Part shown: piece after piece, positions 15,301-22,227 of the stretch
Layout: the number at the start of each line of letters is the position of its first letter
Numbering within the stretch: position 1 is the first letter of the stretch
NCBI GenBank assembly: GCA_025465035.1
Contig: JAODMH010000142.1
Location: 1-44,648, forward strand
Length of the DNA stretch: 44,648 bases
Direction: 5' to 3'
DNA from: Microbacteriaceae bacterium
GTDB taxonomy: Bacteria > Actinomycetota > Actinomycetes > Actinomycetales > Microbacteriaceae
Position numbers and translations under genes: made by a program
Notes under the pieces: model-generated
Told to the model about the DNA's origin: nothing
Databases searched by the model: none
The model's input: the letters and a program-made list of their open reading frames with translations, nothing else

Positions 15301-15507
15301 CTCCCGCTCGGCATCGGCCTCACCGGTCACGGCGGGTTCATCTCTCAGCCGCTCGCGATCGTCGTGATCGGCGGCCTCGTGTCATCGACGCTGCTCACAC
15401 TCATCGTGTTGCCCGTGTTGTACTACCTCGTCGAGGGCGCCAAGGAGCGACGCGCCGACCGACGAGCCGCGAGGGCCGCTGCAACCACACCCGCACCCGC
15501 GGAGTAG
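12379..15507 (+). CDS. RND-family efflux permease (AcrB/HAE type)
   Basis: Proton-driven exporter of 1042 residues in the cytoplasmic membrane. It has the two-fold RND layout: one helix, a large extracellular loop, six helices, then the same again. The fourth helix carries the relay aspartates in VVDDSIVVIEN, and the second half has LMLIGIVVTNAIVLVDLV. The insert between the halves is Ser/Thr/Asp rich. The GTG at 12379 follows AGGAG by seven bases; the ATG at 12322 would add a non-hydrophobic tail with no ribosome site. No adaptor protein or outer-membrane channel gene is nearby, as expected for a bacterium with one membrane. The substrate is unknown (drug, lipid or sterol type). Confidence 0.92.
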   Translation: MHLFSVFSLRNRSLIALITVVVAIFGGIALTSFKQELIPSLSLPSVYIVTSYPGASPDVVNKDVSTPIESALQGLENLDSTTATSNTSASTVTASFAYGTDIATSEQKVQLALDRIKTALPSSVTPQVITFSLSDFPVIQLAVTSDMDAHTLASKLSSLTVTNLKQLSGVSDVSLLGAASQRVTITPDDGKLAAAGLTAQAIKTALGANGTLLASGSITENSKTLTVQSGAKLTSTAEIGALPLIGGRSATVPTIADVATVAVVDDPTAGYSRVNGKPAVTLNITKAAAGNTVTVSNLVRQDIPTLEKQLGSNTKLTVVSDQAPSITQSIDSLAQEGLLGLAFAVIIILVFLFSVRSTLVTAISIPVSVLITFIGMQASGYTLNIITLAALTIAIGRVVDDSIVVIENIKRHIGLGEEKLPAILAAVREVASAVTASTVTTVAVFLPIALVGGLTGELFRPFALTVTMALLASLFVALTIVPVLAYWFLGRKKGHKHAGAAVDSASTPDSGTVVDDLETPTRLQKVYLPVLRWTLKFPALVIVIALVLLGGSGFLATSLKTNFIGNSGQNTITVTQTLPLGTSLAAQDGASKRVESTLRGITGVNTVLLTIGSGGSSLRAAFSGGGSTSFSVTTDPNADQQKLQDTITSRLKTITGEGEIAVAASQGGFASSNIQVDITAGSDADLRKASDDILAKIGKLGVVSSATSNLSASLPYIAVQIDRAKAAADGLSEVQVGGIVTQAMNPSATGSIVINEKTLSIYVANSSAPTTVAELSAFSIPTLRGVVPLSDLATITTVNGPASITTIKGLRSATLEVVPGTDNTGSASSVVAAAVATVKLPASATATLGGVTTQQGDSFSQLGLALLAAILIVYVVMVATFKSLRQPLLLLVSVPFAATGAIALQVISGIPLGVASLIGVLMLIGIVVTNAIVLVDLVNQYRNRGMKVADAIIHGASRRLRPILMTALATIFALLPLGIGLTGHGGFISQPLAIVVIGGLVSSTLLTLIVLPVLYYLVEGAKERRADRRAARAAATTPAPAE

Positions 15508-15511
15508 CGGG

Positions 15512-15961
15512 CTAGAGCAGCTTCTCCATACAGACGCTGAACTGGTCGCCGACGTAGGGACCGAAGTTCGGGATGTGGCCATAGCCGTGCTTCTCGTACA
15601 GTGCTATCGCCTCGGGTTGCCGGGGCCCGGTCTCCAGACGCACCAGGCTCACCTCGCGCATTCGGGCGTAGTTCTCGAGAGTGGAGAGGATGCTGCCGGC
15701 AAGTCCCCGTCCGCGCGCATCGGGGTGCACGAACATCCGCTTGAGCTCCGCCGTGCCGTCACCGGCCTCGACGATGGCACCCATGCCCACGGCGCGCGGG
15801 CCGGAGCGCGCCACCGCCACCGTCACGCCAGGAGCCAGCAACTCCTCGACATCGAGCAGGTAGCAGCTGTCGGCGGGGTAGAGGCTCAGGGCGAACTCGT
15901 CACTGAGCATCAGCAGTTCATGCAGGCCTGGCGCGGTCGCTGGTTCGATCGAGACGGTCAT
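15512..15961 (-). CDS. GNAT-family N-acetyltransferase
   Basis: Acetyl-CoA-dependent N-acyltransferase of 149 residues. The cofactor motif is KRMFVHPDARGRGLAGSIL at residues about 73-91 (R-x-x-G-x-A/G pattern), and the C-terminal ALYEKHGYGHIPNFGPY is typical of the family. The substrate cannot be told from sequence. It is convergent with the RND gene with only four bases between the two stop codons, so the 3' ends of the messages must overlap. No partner gene is evident. Confidence 0.9.
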   Translation of the reverse strand: MTVSIEPATAPGLHELLMLSDEFALSLYPADSCYLLDVEELLAPGVTVAVARSGPRAVGMGAIVEAGDGTAELKRMFVHPDARGRGLAGSILSTLENYARMREVSLVRLETGPRQPEAIALYEKHGYGHIPNFGPYVGDQFSVCMEKLL

Positions 15962-16266
15962 CGTGCGTCAAGTTTGGCATGCAGAACGGCGGGCCGCGCG
16001 AGGGTGCCTCTCACGATTCCGGCGAATCTGATGCGCTTTTGCGAAGGATCAGGTAACGTGGTCCGGTCGGCTCTAGACATCGCGAAGTCTCGCGAATGGG
16101 TTTGTAAGTCTTTCGGGCCGGTTTCCCTCCTCCAACTACTCCTTGGAATGCGTGGGAAAAATCACGTATGTGAAACGGTCCTGGCCAAAGGTTGCCCGGG
16201 TTCCAGCAGAAGTGCTGCTAGTTGGTAGCGCGCTGCCATGCAACTAAATACAACCCGGAAAGAATC
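15962..16266 (+). promoter_or_regulatory. Upstream region and structured leader of the RNA helicase gene
   Basis: This 305-bp stretch between divergent genes has no protein gene of normal size. Near the helicase it can form three hairpins: CGCGA-AGTC-TCGCG (16081-16094), CAGCA-GAAG-TGCTG (16204-16217) and a TAGTTG/CAACTA stem with an inner GTAG/CTGC stem (16219-16246). A 26-codon frame (16148-16228) ends inside the last hairpin. The helicase ribosome site GGAAAG follows 11 bases later in an unpaired stretch. The promoter could not be placed. Cold or self-control of the helicase is plausible but not shown. Confidence 0.5.
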
Positions 16267-18252
16267 ATGGCCAATCAGTACAACGCGGGCAAAAAGCCCG
16301 CAACGAAGAAGTTCAATACCGGCGCCCCCGCAAAGGCGGGCAGCCGCAGCGAGGGTCACCGAGGATTCCACGGCGATGCCGCTCCGGTGAAGAAGCGTTG
16401 GACGCAGGATGACCGCGCCGCGCGTGGTGGAGCCCAGCGGTCCGCGGCAGGAGACAACAGGTCTGACCGTCCGGCATCCGGCGACCGTCGCCCCAACTGG
16501 ACTCCGACCAACGAGCGCCCGGCGCGCCCTGCCTACGGTGACCGCCCCAATCGCACGGAGCGCCCCTCGTACGGCGACCGGCCGCAGCGCACCGAGCGCC
16601 CCTCGTACGGTGACCGGACCGAGCGCCCGTCGTACAACGACCGTCCGGCGCGCCCCGCTTACAACGACCGCCCGGCCCGCACTGAGCGGCCCGCGTACAA
16701 CGATCGTCCCGCGCGTACGGACCGCCCGGCCTACAATGATCGCCCGGCTCGCTCCTACGACGATCGCCCGGCTCGCGCCGAGCGTCCCGGCTATGGCGAG
16801 CGTACCGACCGGCCTGCGTACAACGACCGCCCGGCCCGTACCGACCGGCCCGCGTACAACGATCGTCCCGCGCGCACCGAGCGTCCGTCATACAACGACC
16901 GTCCGGCCCGCACTGAGCGTCCGTCGTACAACGACCGCCCCCAGCGGTCCTACGATGATCGCCCCGCGCGCCGCGACAGCGATTACTACCCCGCCAAGCA
17001 CGACACCAAGTCGGCATCGTTCGCCGCCCACGAGGATGTCGTCCTCGAGCGCCTGGAAGCCAAGGTCATCACCGCAGGCGATGCGGCGAACACCACCTGG
17101 AAAGACCTGGGCATCGGCGACAACATGACCCGCCAGCTCATCGCGATGGGCGCAGAGTCGCCGTTCCCGATCCAGGCCGCGACCATCCCCGACGTTCTCG
17201 CCGGCAAGGACGTCCTCGGCCGCGGCAAGACCGGCTCCGGCAAGACCATCGCCTTCGGTGCGCCGCTCGTCGAGCGACTGATGGAGAACGAGGGCGGTAA
17301 GAACCGCAAGCCGGGTCGCAAGCCTCGCGCGCTCATCCTCGCTCCGACTCGCGAACTCGCGATGCAGATCGATCGCACCGTGCAGCCCATTGCACGCAGC
17401 GTCGGCCTGTTCACGACGACCATCGTCGGTGGCGTGCCGCAGTACAAGCAGGTCTCGACCCTCCAGCGCGGCGTCGACATCGTCATCGCGACTCCTGGCC
17501 GCGTCGAGGATCTCATCGAGCAGGGCCGTCTCGACCTGAGCGAGGTCTTCGTGACCGTGCTCGACGAGGCCGACCACATGTGCGACCTCGGGTTTCTCGA
17601 GCCGGTGCAGCGCATCCTCGAGGAGACGAAGCAGGGCGGTCAGAAGCTGCTCTTCTCCGCGACTCTTGACAAGGGTGTCGCCACCCTCGTCAAGCAGTTC
17701 CTCAAGGACCCTTCGGTTCACGAGGTCGCCGGTGAAGACCAGGCCTCGTCCACGATCGACCACCGCGTGCTGCTCATCGAGCAGCGTGATAAGGGCCGCA
17801 TCATCGAGGAGCTTGCCGCCGGCGAGGGCAAGACGCTGATCTTCGCCCGCACCCGCGCCTTCGCAGAGCAGCTCGCCGACCAGCTCGAGGATGCCGGCAT
17901 CCCGGCTACCTCACTGCACGGCGACCTCAACCAGTCGCGCCGCACGCGTAACCTCCAGTTGCTCACGAGCGGCCGGGTCAACGTGCTCGTCGCGACGGAT
18001 GTCGCGGCTCGCGGCATCCACGTCGATGACATCTCGCTCGTGATCCAGGCCGACGCCCCCGACGAGTACAAGACCTACCTGCACCGCTCTGGCCGAACCG
18101 GGCGCGCGGGCAAGGTCGGTACCGTAGTCACGCTCATCTCGCGGTCGCGTCGCCGTCGGATGGACGAGCTTCTCGGGCGCGCCGAGATCGAGGCGTCCGT
18201 CGTTCCCGCGGCTCCCGGTGACCGCGTGATCGAAGAGCTCGCAGCCCTGTAA
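16267..18252 (+). CDS. DEAD-box RNA helicase with Arg/Tyr/Asp-rich repeat tail at the N-terminus
   Basis: ATP-dependent RNA helicase of 661 residues. Residues 1-82 are basic and disordered; residues 83-237 are about a dozen imperfect copies of a 12-residue unit such as ERPSYNDRPART; residues about 275-655 are the helicase core. Visible motifs: FPIQ (Q motif), GRGKTGSGKT (motif I, 319-327), PTRELA, TPGR, DEAD (433-436), SAT, ARTRAFAEQLADQL, ATDVAARGIHVDD and HRSGRTGRAGK. The ATG at 16267 follows GGAAAG. The core is similar to RhlE/DeaD proteins, which unwind structured mRNA and help ribosome assembly, especially in the cold. The repeat tail, rich in Arg and Tyr, probably binds RNA and may drive condensate formation (inference). 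Confidence 0.95.
   Translation: MANQYNAGKKPATKKFNTGAPAKAGSRSEGHRGFHGDAAPVKKRWTQDDRAARGGAQRSAAGDNRSDRPASGDRRPNWTPTNERPARPAYGDRPNRTERPSYGDRPQRTERPSYGDRTERPSYNDRPARPAYNDRPARTERPAYNDRPARTDRPAYNDRPARSYDDRPARAERPGYGERTDRPAYNDRPARTDRPAYNDRPARTERPSYNDRPARTERPSYNDRPQRSYDDRPARRDSDYYPAKHDTKSASFAAHEDVVLERLEAKVITAGDAANTTWKDLGIGDNMTRQLIAMGAESPFPIQAATIPDVLAGKDVLGRGKTGSGKTIAFGAPLVERLMENEGGKNRKPGRKPRALILAPTRELAMQIDRTVQPIARSVGLFTTTIVGGVPQYKQVSTLQRGVDIVIATPGRVEDLIEQGRLDLSEVFVTVLDEADHMCDLGFLEPVQRILEETKQGGQKLLFSATLDKGVATLVKQFLKDPSVHEVAGEDQASSTIDHRVLLIEQRDKGRIIEELAAGEGKTLIFARTRAFAEQLADQLEDAGIPATSLHGDLNQSRRTRNLQLLTSGRVNVLVATDVAARGIHVDDISLVIQADAPDEYKTYLHRSGRTGRAGKVGTVVTLISRSRRRRMDELLGRAEIEASVVPAAPGDRVIEELAAL
16513..16977 (+). 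repeat. In-frame tandem repeats of 36 bp within the helicase gene
   Basis: Degenerate repeats encoding [DE]RP[AS]YNDRPAR[TS] units. The units differ mainly at synonymous third positions, so the protein repeat is better conserved than the DNA. Copy number could vary between strains. Confidence 0.85.
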
Positions 18253-18262
18253 TCCGTTCGCC

Positions 18263-18300
18263 CGAAAGGCGCCCACCCCGATCGGGGTGGGCGCCTTTCG
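18263..18300 (+). terminator. Strong hairpin terminator after the helicase gene
   Basis: A perfect 38-bp palindrome starts 10 bp after the helicase stop; each arm is 19 bases (from CGAAAGGCGCCC to the centre GATC). The second arm ends in CTTTCG. There is no long T-tract, as usual in high-GC actinobacteria. Confidence 0.8.
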
Positions 18301-18316
18301 TGTTGCCCGCGAACAG

Positions 18317-18383
18317 TTGCGGAGGACGGTCCGCGGCGAGCCTGCCATCGAGGCATCCGACTCGCCGGAGGTCTCCTCCGCAA
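18317..18383. repeat. Large intergenic inverted repeat
   Basis: TTGCGGAGGA (18317-18326) and TCCTCCGCAA (18374-18383) are perfect 10-bp arms. Inside, GGCGAG and CTCGCC pair again and TGCC-ATCGA-GGCA forms an apical stem. The 67-nt element can thus fold into one long interrupted hairpin. It lies between the helicase terminator and the first aldo/keto reductase gene. Function unknown. Confidence 0.5.
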
Positions 18384-18504
18384 GTGTCGGGGGCGACCGA
18401 GGTTAGCCGGTGAGCGCCGCGTCCCGGATTGAGAAGTTCGACTGCACAGTGGCATCCGTCCGACCTATTGGACACATGACTCCCGCAGGAGAAGCATTGA
18501 AGCC

Positions 18505-19476
18505 ATGGACTACACACACCTCGGCCGCTCCGGCCTCACAGTCTCCCGGCTCTGCCTCGGCACCATGAACTTCGGTCCGCAGACGAGCGAAGCCGACTCG
18601 CATTCGATCATGGACTCTGCTCACGAGTACGGCATCAACTTCTTCGACACCGCCAACGGATACGGTGGCAGCCTCGGCAAGGGCGCGACGGAAGAGATCG
18701 TCGGTCGTTGGTTCGCCAAGGGCGAGAACCGTCGTGAGCACACGGTGCTCGCGACCAAGCTCTACGGCGACATGACGGACTGGCCGAACGAGGGCAAGCT
18801 CTCGGCGCTCAACATCCGTCGTGCCCTGGATGCCAGCCTCAAGCGCCTGCAGACGGACTACATCGACGTCTACCAGTTCCATCACATCGACCGCGACACC
18901 CCGTGGGATGAGATCTGGCAGGCCATGGAAACCGCCGTCGCCCAGGGCAAGATCCTCTACAACGGCAGCAGCAACTTCGCCGGCTGGCACATCGCGACAG
19001 CTCAGGAGGCGGCGCGCAAACGCAACTACACCGGTCTGGTCAGCGAGCAGTCGATCTACAATCTGCTCAAGCGCGAGGTGGAGCTCGAGGTGATTCCGGC
19101 GGCGATCGGCAACGGCCTGGGCATCATTCCCTGGTCGCCGCTCAACGGTGGACTCCTCGGTGGCGTCGTTCGCAAGCAGCGCGATGGCGTTCGTCGCCTG
19201 GAAGGTCGGGCGGCAGAAGACGTCGAAAAGAACCGCGCCGCGCTCGAGCAGTACGAAGCGTTCGCCGATGAACTGGGTCACGAGCCGGGCGACCTCGCCC
19301 TTGCCTGGTTGCTGCACCAGCCTGGCGTCACGGCGCCGATCATCGGCCCGCGCACGCAGGAGCAGCTCGACGGCGGAGTGCGCGCCCTCGCGATCCAGCT
19401 CGACGCTGACGCACTGACCCGACTCGACGCGATCTTCCCTGGGCACAAGCCCGCCCCGGAAGATTACGCCTGGTAA
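18505..19476 (+). CDS. Aldo/keto reductase (first copy)
   Basis: NADPH-dependent oxidoreductase of 323 residues with the aldo/keto reductase barrel. The catalytic tetrad is visible as D48 and Y53 (FDTANGYGG), K85 (LATKLYGD) and H126 (YQFHHID). The GIIPWSPLNGGLLGG and APIIGPRTQEQLDGG segments fit the C-terminal cofactor part. It resembles the YghZ/potassium-channel-beta-like group; the natural substrate is unknown. AGGAG lies 11 bases before the ATG. The second reductase gene follows after 40 bp in the same direction; the two are only distantly alike, so this is probably not a recent duplication. Confidence 0.92.
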   Translation: MDYTHLGRSGLTVSRLCLGTMNFGPQTSEADSHSIMDSAHEYGINFFDTANGYGGSLGKGATEEIVGRWFAKGENRREHTVLATKLYGDMTDWPNEGKLSALNIRRALDASLKRLQTDYIDVYQFHHIDRDTPWDEIWQAMETAVAQGKILYNGSSNFAGWHIATAQEAARKRNYTGLVSEQSIYNLLKREVELEVIPAAIGNGLGIIPWSPLNGGLLGGVVRKQRDGVRRLEGRAAEDVEKNRAALEQYEAFADELGHEPGDLALAWLLHQPGVTAPIIGPRTQEQLDGGVRALAIQLDADALTRLDAIFPGHKPAPEDYAW

Positions 19477-19488
19477 TCGCTCCCGACC

Positions 19489-19505
19489 GAGAAGTTCGAA
19501 AACTT
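19489..19505 (+). promoter_or_regulatory. Dyad before the second aldo/keto reductase
   Basis: AAGTT-CGAA-AACTT (19492-19505) is a perfect inverted repeat just before the ribosome site AAGGA. The eleven bases GAGAAGTTCGA (19489-19499) occur again before the first reductase gene (18431-18441). The shared box may be a common regulator site. Confidence 0.35.
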
Positions 19506-19516
19506 AAGGAACCACA

Positions 19517-20377
19517 ATGCAGACGAGAAGAATCGCCGATCTCGAGGTCAGCGCCATCGGCCTGGGCGGCATGCCCATGTCGATCGAAGGACGCCCGGAT
19601 GAGGCGCGCTCCATCGCAACGATCCATGCGGCGCTCGACGAGGGCGTCACTCTCTTCGACACCGCGGACGCGTACCACTGGCACGCGGACGAGGTCGGCC
19701 ACAACGAATCGCTGATAGCCGGTGCGATCGCGTCATGGGGCGGCGACACCTCCGACGTGCTGGTGGCAACGAAGGGCGGTCATCTGCGCCCCGGTGACGG
19801 CAGTTGGTATGTCGATGGCCGACCGGAGTACCTCAAGCAGGCGGCCGAGGCATCCCTGAAACGTCTCGGTGGGGATGCCATCGGTCTGTACCAGTTCCAC
19901 CGGCCAGACCCGAGCGTTCCCTACGAGGACTCGGTCGGTGCCCTGCGTGACCTGCTGGATGCCGGCACGATTCGTCTCGCCGGTATCTCGAATGCGAATC
20001 CGGCACAGATTCGCCTCGCCCAGGACATTCTGGGCGGCCGGCTCGCCTCGGTGCAGAACCAGTTCTCACCGGCGTTCCGCAGCAGTGAGCCAGAGCTTGA
20101 ACTGGCCGACGAGCTCGGCATCGCCTTCCTGCCGTGGAGCCCGCTCGGCGGGATCTCGTCGGCGTCGGCGCTCGGTACCCGGTTTGCCGCCTTCCAGGCG
20201 GTGGCGGACGCCCGTGGACTGACTCCGCAGGTGGTGTGCCTCGCCTGGCATCTGTCCAAGTCGCCACACGTCATCCCGATTCCCGGCGCGTCTCGGCCGG
20301 AGAGCATTCGCAACTCGGTTCAGGCGGCCGAGATCACGCTCTCGTCGGAGGAACTCACGAGGCTCGACGCCTCCTGA
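19517..20377 (+). CDS. Aldo/keto reductase (second copy)
   Basis: NADPH-dependent oxidoreductase of 286 residues. The tetrad is D48 and Y53 (FDTADAYHWH), K86 (VATKGGH) and H128 (YQFHRPDP). Overall features (IGLGGMPMS, AGISNANPAQIRLA, VIPIPGASRPESIRNS) fit the pyridoxal-reductase-like group of aldo/keto reductases; substrate not proven. AAGGA precedes the ATG by about six bases. The last 58 bp overlap the 3' end of the convergent LysR gene, an unusually long tail-to-tail overlap. Confidence 0.92.
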   Translation: MQTRRIADLEVSAIGLGGMPMSIEGRPDEARSIATIHAALDEGVTLFDTADAYHWHADEVGHNESLIAGAIASWGGDTSDVLVATKGGHLRPGDGSWYVDGRPEYLKQAAEASLKRLGGDAIGLYQFHRPDPSVPYEDSVGALRDLLDAGTIRLAGISNANPAQIRLAQDILGGRLASVQNQFSPAFRSSEPELELADELGIAFLPWSPLGGISSASALGTRFAAFQAVADARGLTPQVVCLAWHLSKSPHVIPIPGASRPESIRNSVQAAEITLSSEELTRLDAS

Positions 20378-21252
20378 GTGGGGATGTCCTCGAACAGCTG
20401 CTGAAGGAACGCCGTGGCGGCCGGGCTTGGCTCGTCCGCCGCGGCGATCGCAACCGTCCACTCTGGCATGTCCTGGGGCAGCGGGATCGCACGCAGGACG
20501 CCGGGGCGTTTGGCTGCGAAGCTTTCGGGAACGATCGCCACACCGAGGTTGTAGCCGACGAGATCGAGCAGCGGATGCACGTCGTTGACCTCCATCGCCG
20601 CACGGTAGTCGAAGCCCGCGGCGGCGAAGGCGCGACGGGCGAGAACGTTCGCGCCCCAGCCAGGCTGAAACCCGATGAGCGACTGCGTACACAGGGAGTC
20701 GAGATCGACCTCCGCGCGGGTCGCGAAGAGGTGGTCAGGGTGACAGAGGACGACGAGCTTCTGGGTGCTCAGCGGCAGCAGTTGCACCCCGGGAGGAGCC
20801 GCGCCGGTGGCCACGACGAGGGCGACATCGATTCGGCCGCTCGCCACGCTCTCGATGATCTCCGACGAGCCCTCGTATCGAAGACGGACCTCGACGCCGC
20901 GGTTGGCGGAGCGGAACCTCCCGAGCTCTGCCGGAAGATCGACGGAACCGACACACGGCTCCGCACCGACGGTGAGCCTGCCGCGAATCAATCCTCGAAC
21001 CGCGGCCACCGCGTTCTGGGCGGCGGCCGCGCTGGCGAGGGTGCGCAACGATTCGACCAGGAGGGCCTGTCCCGCTGCGGTGAGTTCGACCCGGCGGGTG
21101 CTCCGAACGAAGAGCGAGGTTCCCAGTTCCGTCTCCAGGGCGCGGATGGATGCCGACAGACCGGACTGCGAGATCTGCAGCAGTTCGGCCGCGCGGGTGA
21201 AGTGCCGCTCGTCGGCGACGGTGACGAAGTGTTCGAGTTGGCGGAGTTCCAT
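20320..21252 (-). CDS. LysR-family transcriptional regulator
   Basis: Regulator of 310 residues with the standard LysR layout: winged helix at residues 1-60 (LEHFVTVADERHFTRAAELL, then SQSGLSASIRALETELG), a linker helix and an effector domain from about residue 90 (GRLTVGAEPCVGSVDL). The C-terminal about 19 residues (Ser/Asp/Glu rich) are encoded opposite the end of the aldo/keto reductase gene and look like an unstructured extension. It lies 47 bp downstream of the DMT transporter gene on the same strand and convergent to the reductases. Regulators of this type usually control adjacent genes, so the reductases or the transporter are candidate targets; no divergent partner exists. Confidence 0.92.
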   Translation of the reverse strand: MELRQLEHFVTVADERHFTRAAELLQISQSGLSASIRALETELGTSLFVRSTRRVELTAAGQALLVESLRTLASAAAAQNAVAAVRGLIRGRLTVGAEPCVGSVDLPAELGRFRSANRGVEVRLRYEGSSEIIESVASGRIDVALVVATGAAPPGVQLLPLSTQKLVVLCHPDHLFATRAEVDLDSLCTQSLIGFQPGWGANVLARRAFAAAGFDYRAAMEVNDVHPLLDLVGYNLGVAIVPESFAAKRPGVLRAIPLPQDMPEWTVAIAAADEPSPAATAFLQQLFEDIPTQEASSLVSSSDESVISAA

Positions 21253-21299
21253 TCAGCGATTCTACCGATGGATACTGCACCGTTCAGAAGTGGGCCGAC

Positions 21300-22154
21300 T
21301 CAGGCGAGGGCGAGAAGCGCGGCGGCCGCGAGGGCGATGGCTAGGCCGATCCACTGCACGACGGCGATCCGCTCTTTGAGCACGAGCGAGGCGAGCACGA
21401 TCGTTCCCGCCGGCGCCAGGGCATTGAGCACCGAGACAACCGACAGGTCCCCGGCGCGAAGAGCGAGCAGGAACAGGAAGGCGGCGCCGGCATCCGTCAG
21501 TCCGCAGAGGATCGCGAAGAGCACCGTGGGCCGGCCCGGGCTCGCCCGTGGCCGCTCCCGTCGCCTGAGCGATTGCAGGAGCACGATCGCGCCCATCACC
21601 AGCCCCGTCACCGCGAAACAGACGATGAGGGGCGCCGGCCCGCTGTCGGTGGGCGACAGGTCGATGATCACGAGATAGGCGCCGATGGCCACACCGGCCG
21701 CGACCGCCATGATGATGCCGCGGGCGCTCGGGCGCAGGGCACCCGCACCGGGCACGAAGCAGATCAGGATGATGGCGAGCAGCCCGATGAGGAGCCCGAC
21801 GTTTCCGGCGATGCTGAGACGCTCTCCGCGCGCGAAGCCCACGGCAATCGGGATGACGGCCGCGACGAGCGCCATGATGGGCGAGAGGATGCTCATCGGG
21901 CCGAGCGCGAGGCAGGCGTAGAGCAGCCCGAGCGCCGCGGCACCGGCGATCCCGCTCAGCACGCCGGTGAGCAGCGCACCCTCGCTCCAGCGCGGCGGAA
22001 ACACCACCGAGCCGAGCACCAGCAGCACCAATCCGGCTCCAGAGTTGATGGCGGTCACCCGGACGGCGCTCATGCTCTTGGCGGCGATACCGCCGAAGAA
22101 GTCGCTCGCACCGTAGACGACGGCGCCGATCAGCCCGAGCAGCGCACTCAGCAC
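21300..22154 (-). CDS. EamA/DMT-family transporter
   Basis: Membrane protein of 284 residues with about ten helices in two homologous halves (EamA repeats), the normal DMT length. Signature-like stretches are VVYGASDFFGGIAAKSMSA in the first helix region and SVLNALAPAGTIVLASLVLK in the last. Such proteins export amino acids, metabolites or drugs; the substrate is unknown. The GTG at 22154 follows AAGGAGG, a strong ribosome site. It is divergent from the CPBP protease gene across 73 bp, and LysR follows it on the same strand. Confidence 0.9.
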   Translation of the reverse strand: MLSALLGLIGAVVYGASDFFGGIAAKSMSAVRVTAINSGAGLVLLVLGSVVFPPRWSEGALLTGVLSGIAGAAALGLLYACLALGPMSILSPIMALVAAVIPIAVGFARGERLSIAGNVGLLIGLLAIILICFVPGAGALRPSARGIIMAVAAGVAIGAYLVIIDLSPTDSGPAPLIVCFAVTGLVMGAIVLLQSLRRRERPRASPGRPTVLFAILCGLTDAGAAFLFLLALRAGDLSVVSVLNALAPAGTIVLASLVLKERIAVVQWIGLAIALAAAALLALA

Positions 22155-22195
22155 CCTGCCTCCTTCGTAGGCTCAACTCTGGCAGAGACGACCGC

Positions 22196-22227
22196 CGACG
22201 TGCACGTCGATCCCCTAAGCTCGGCGC
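22196..22227 (+). promoter_or_regulatory. Palindrome and leaderless promoter of the CPBP gene
   Basis: CGACGTGCACGTCG (22196-22209) is a perfect 14-bp palindrome where a -35 box would lie, and TAAGCT (22216-22221) is a good -10 box that ends six bases before the GTG start at 22228. The transcript is thus probably leaderless, and the palindrome may be the operator of an unknown regulator. Confidence 0.45.

Noticed and set aside
15575-16228. 217-codon plus-strand frame opposite the GNAT gene
   Set aside because: Most of it is antisense to a convincing GNAT enzyme; only its last 26 codons were kept as a possible uORF in the helicase leader.
16586-16632. Possible frameshift in the helicase repeats
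   Set aside because: The repeat frame stays open and continues straight into the helicase core, so no frameshift is needed.
16513-16977. Regular repeats that could suggest a CRISPR array
   Set aside because: The repeats are in frame, without unique spacers, and encode a repetitive protein segment of the DEAD-box helicase.
319-17247. Helicase motif I reading GRGKTGSGKT instead of AQTGSGKT as a sign of inactivation
   Set aside because: The GSGKT core is intact and GRG-x-TGSGKT variants are normal in actinobacterial DEAD-box proteins; the wide span given here is only nominal, the motif lies near 17220-17248.
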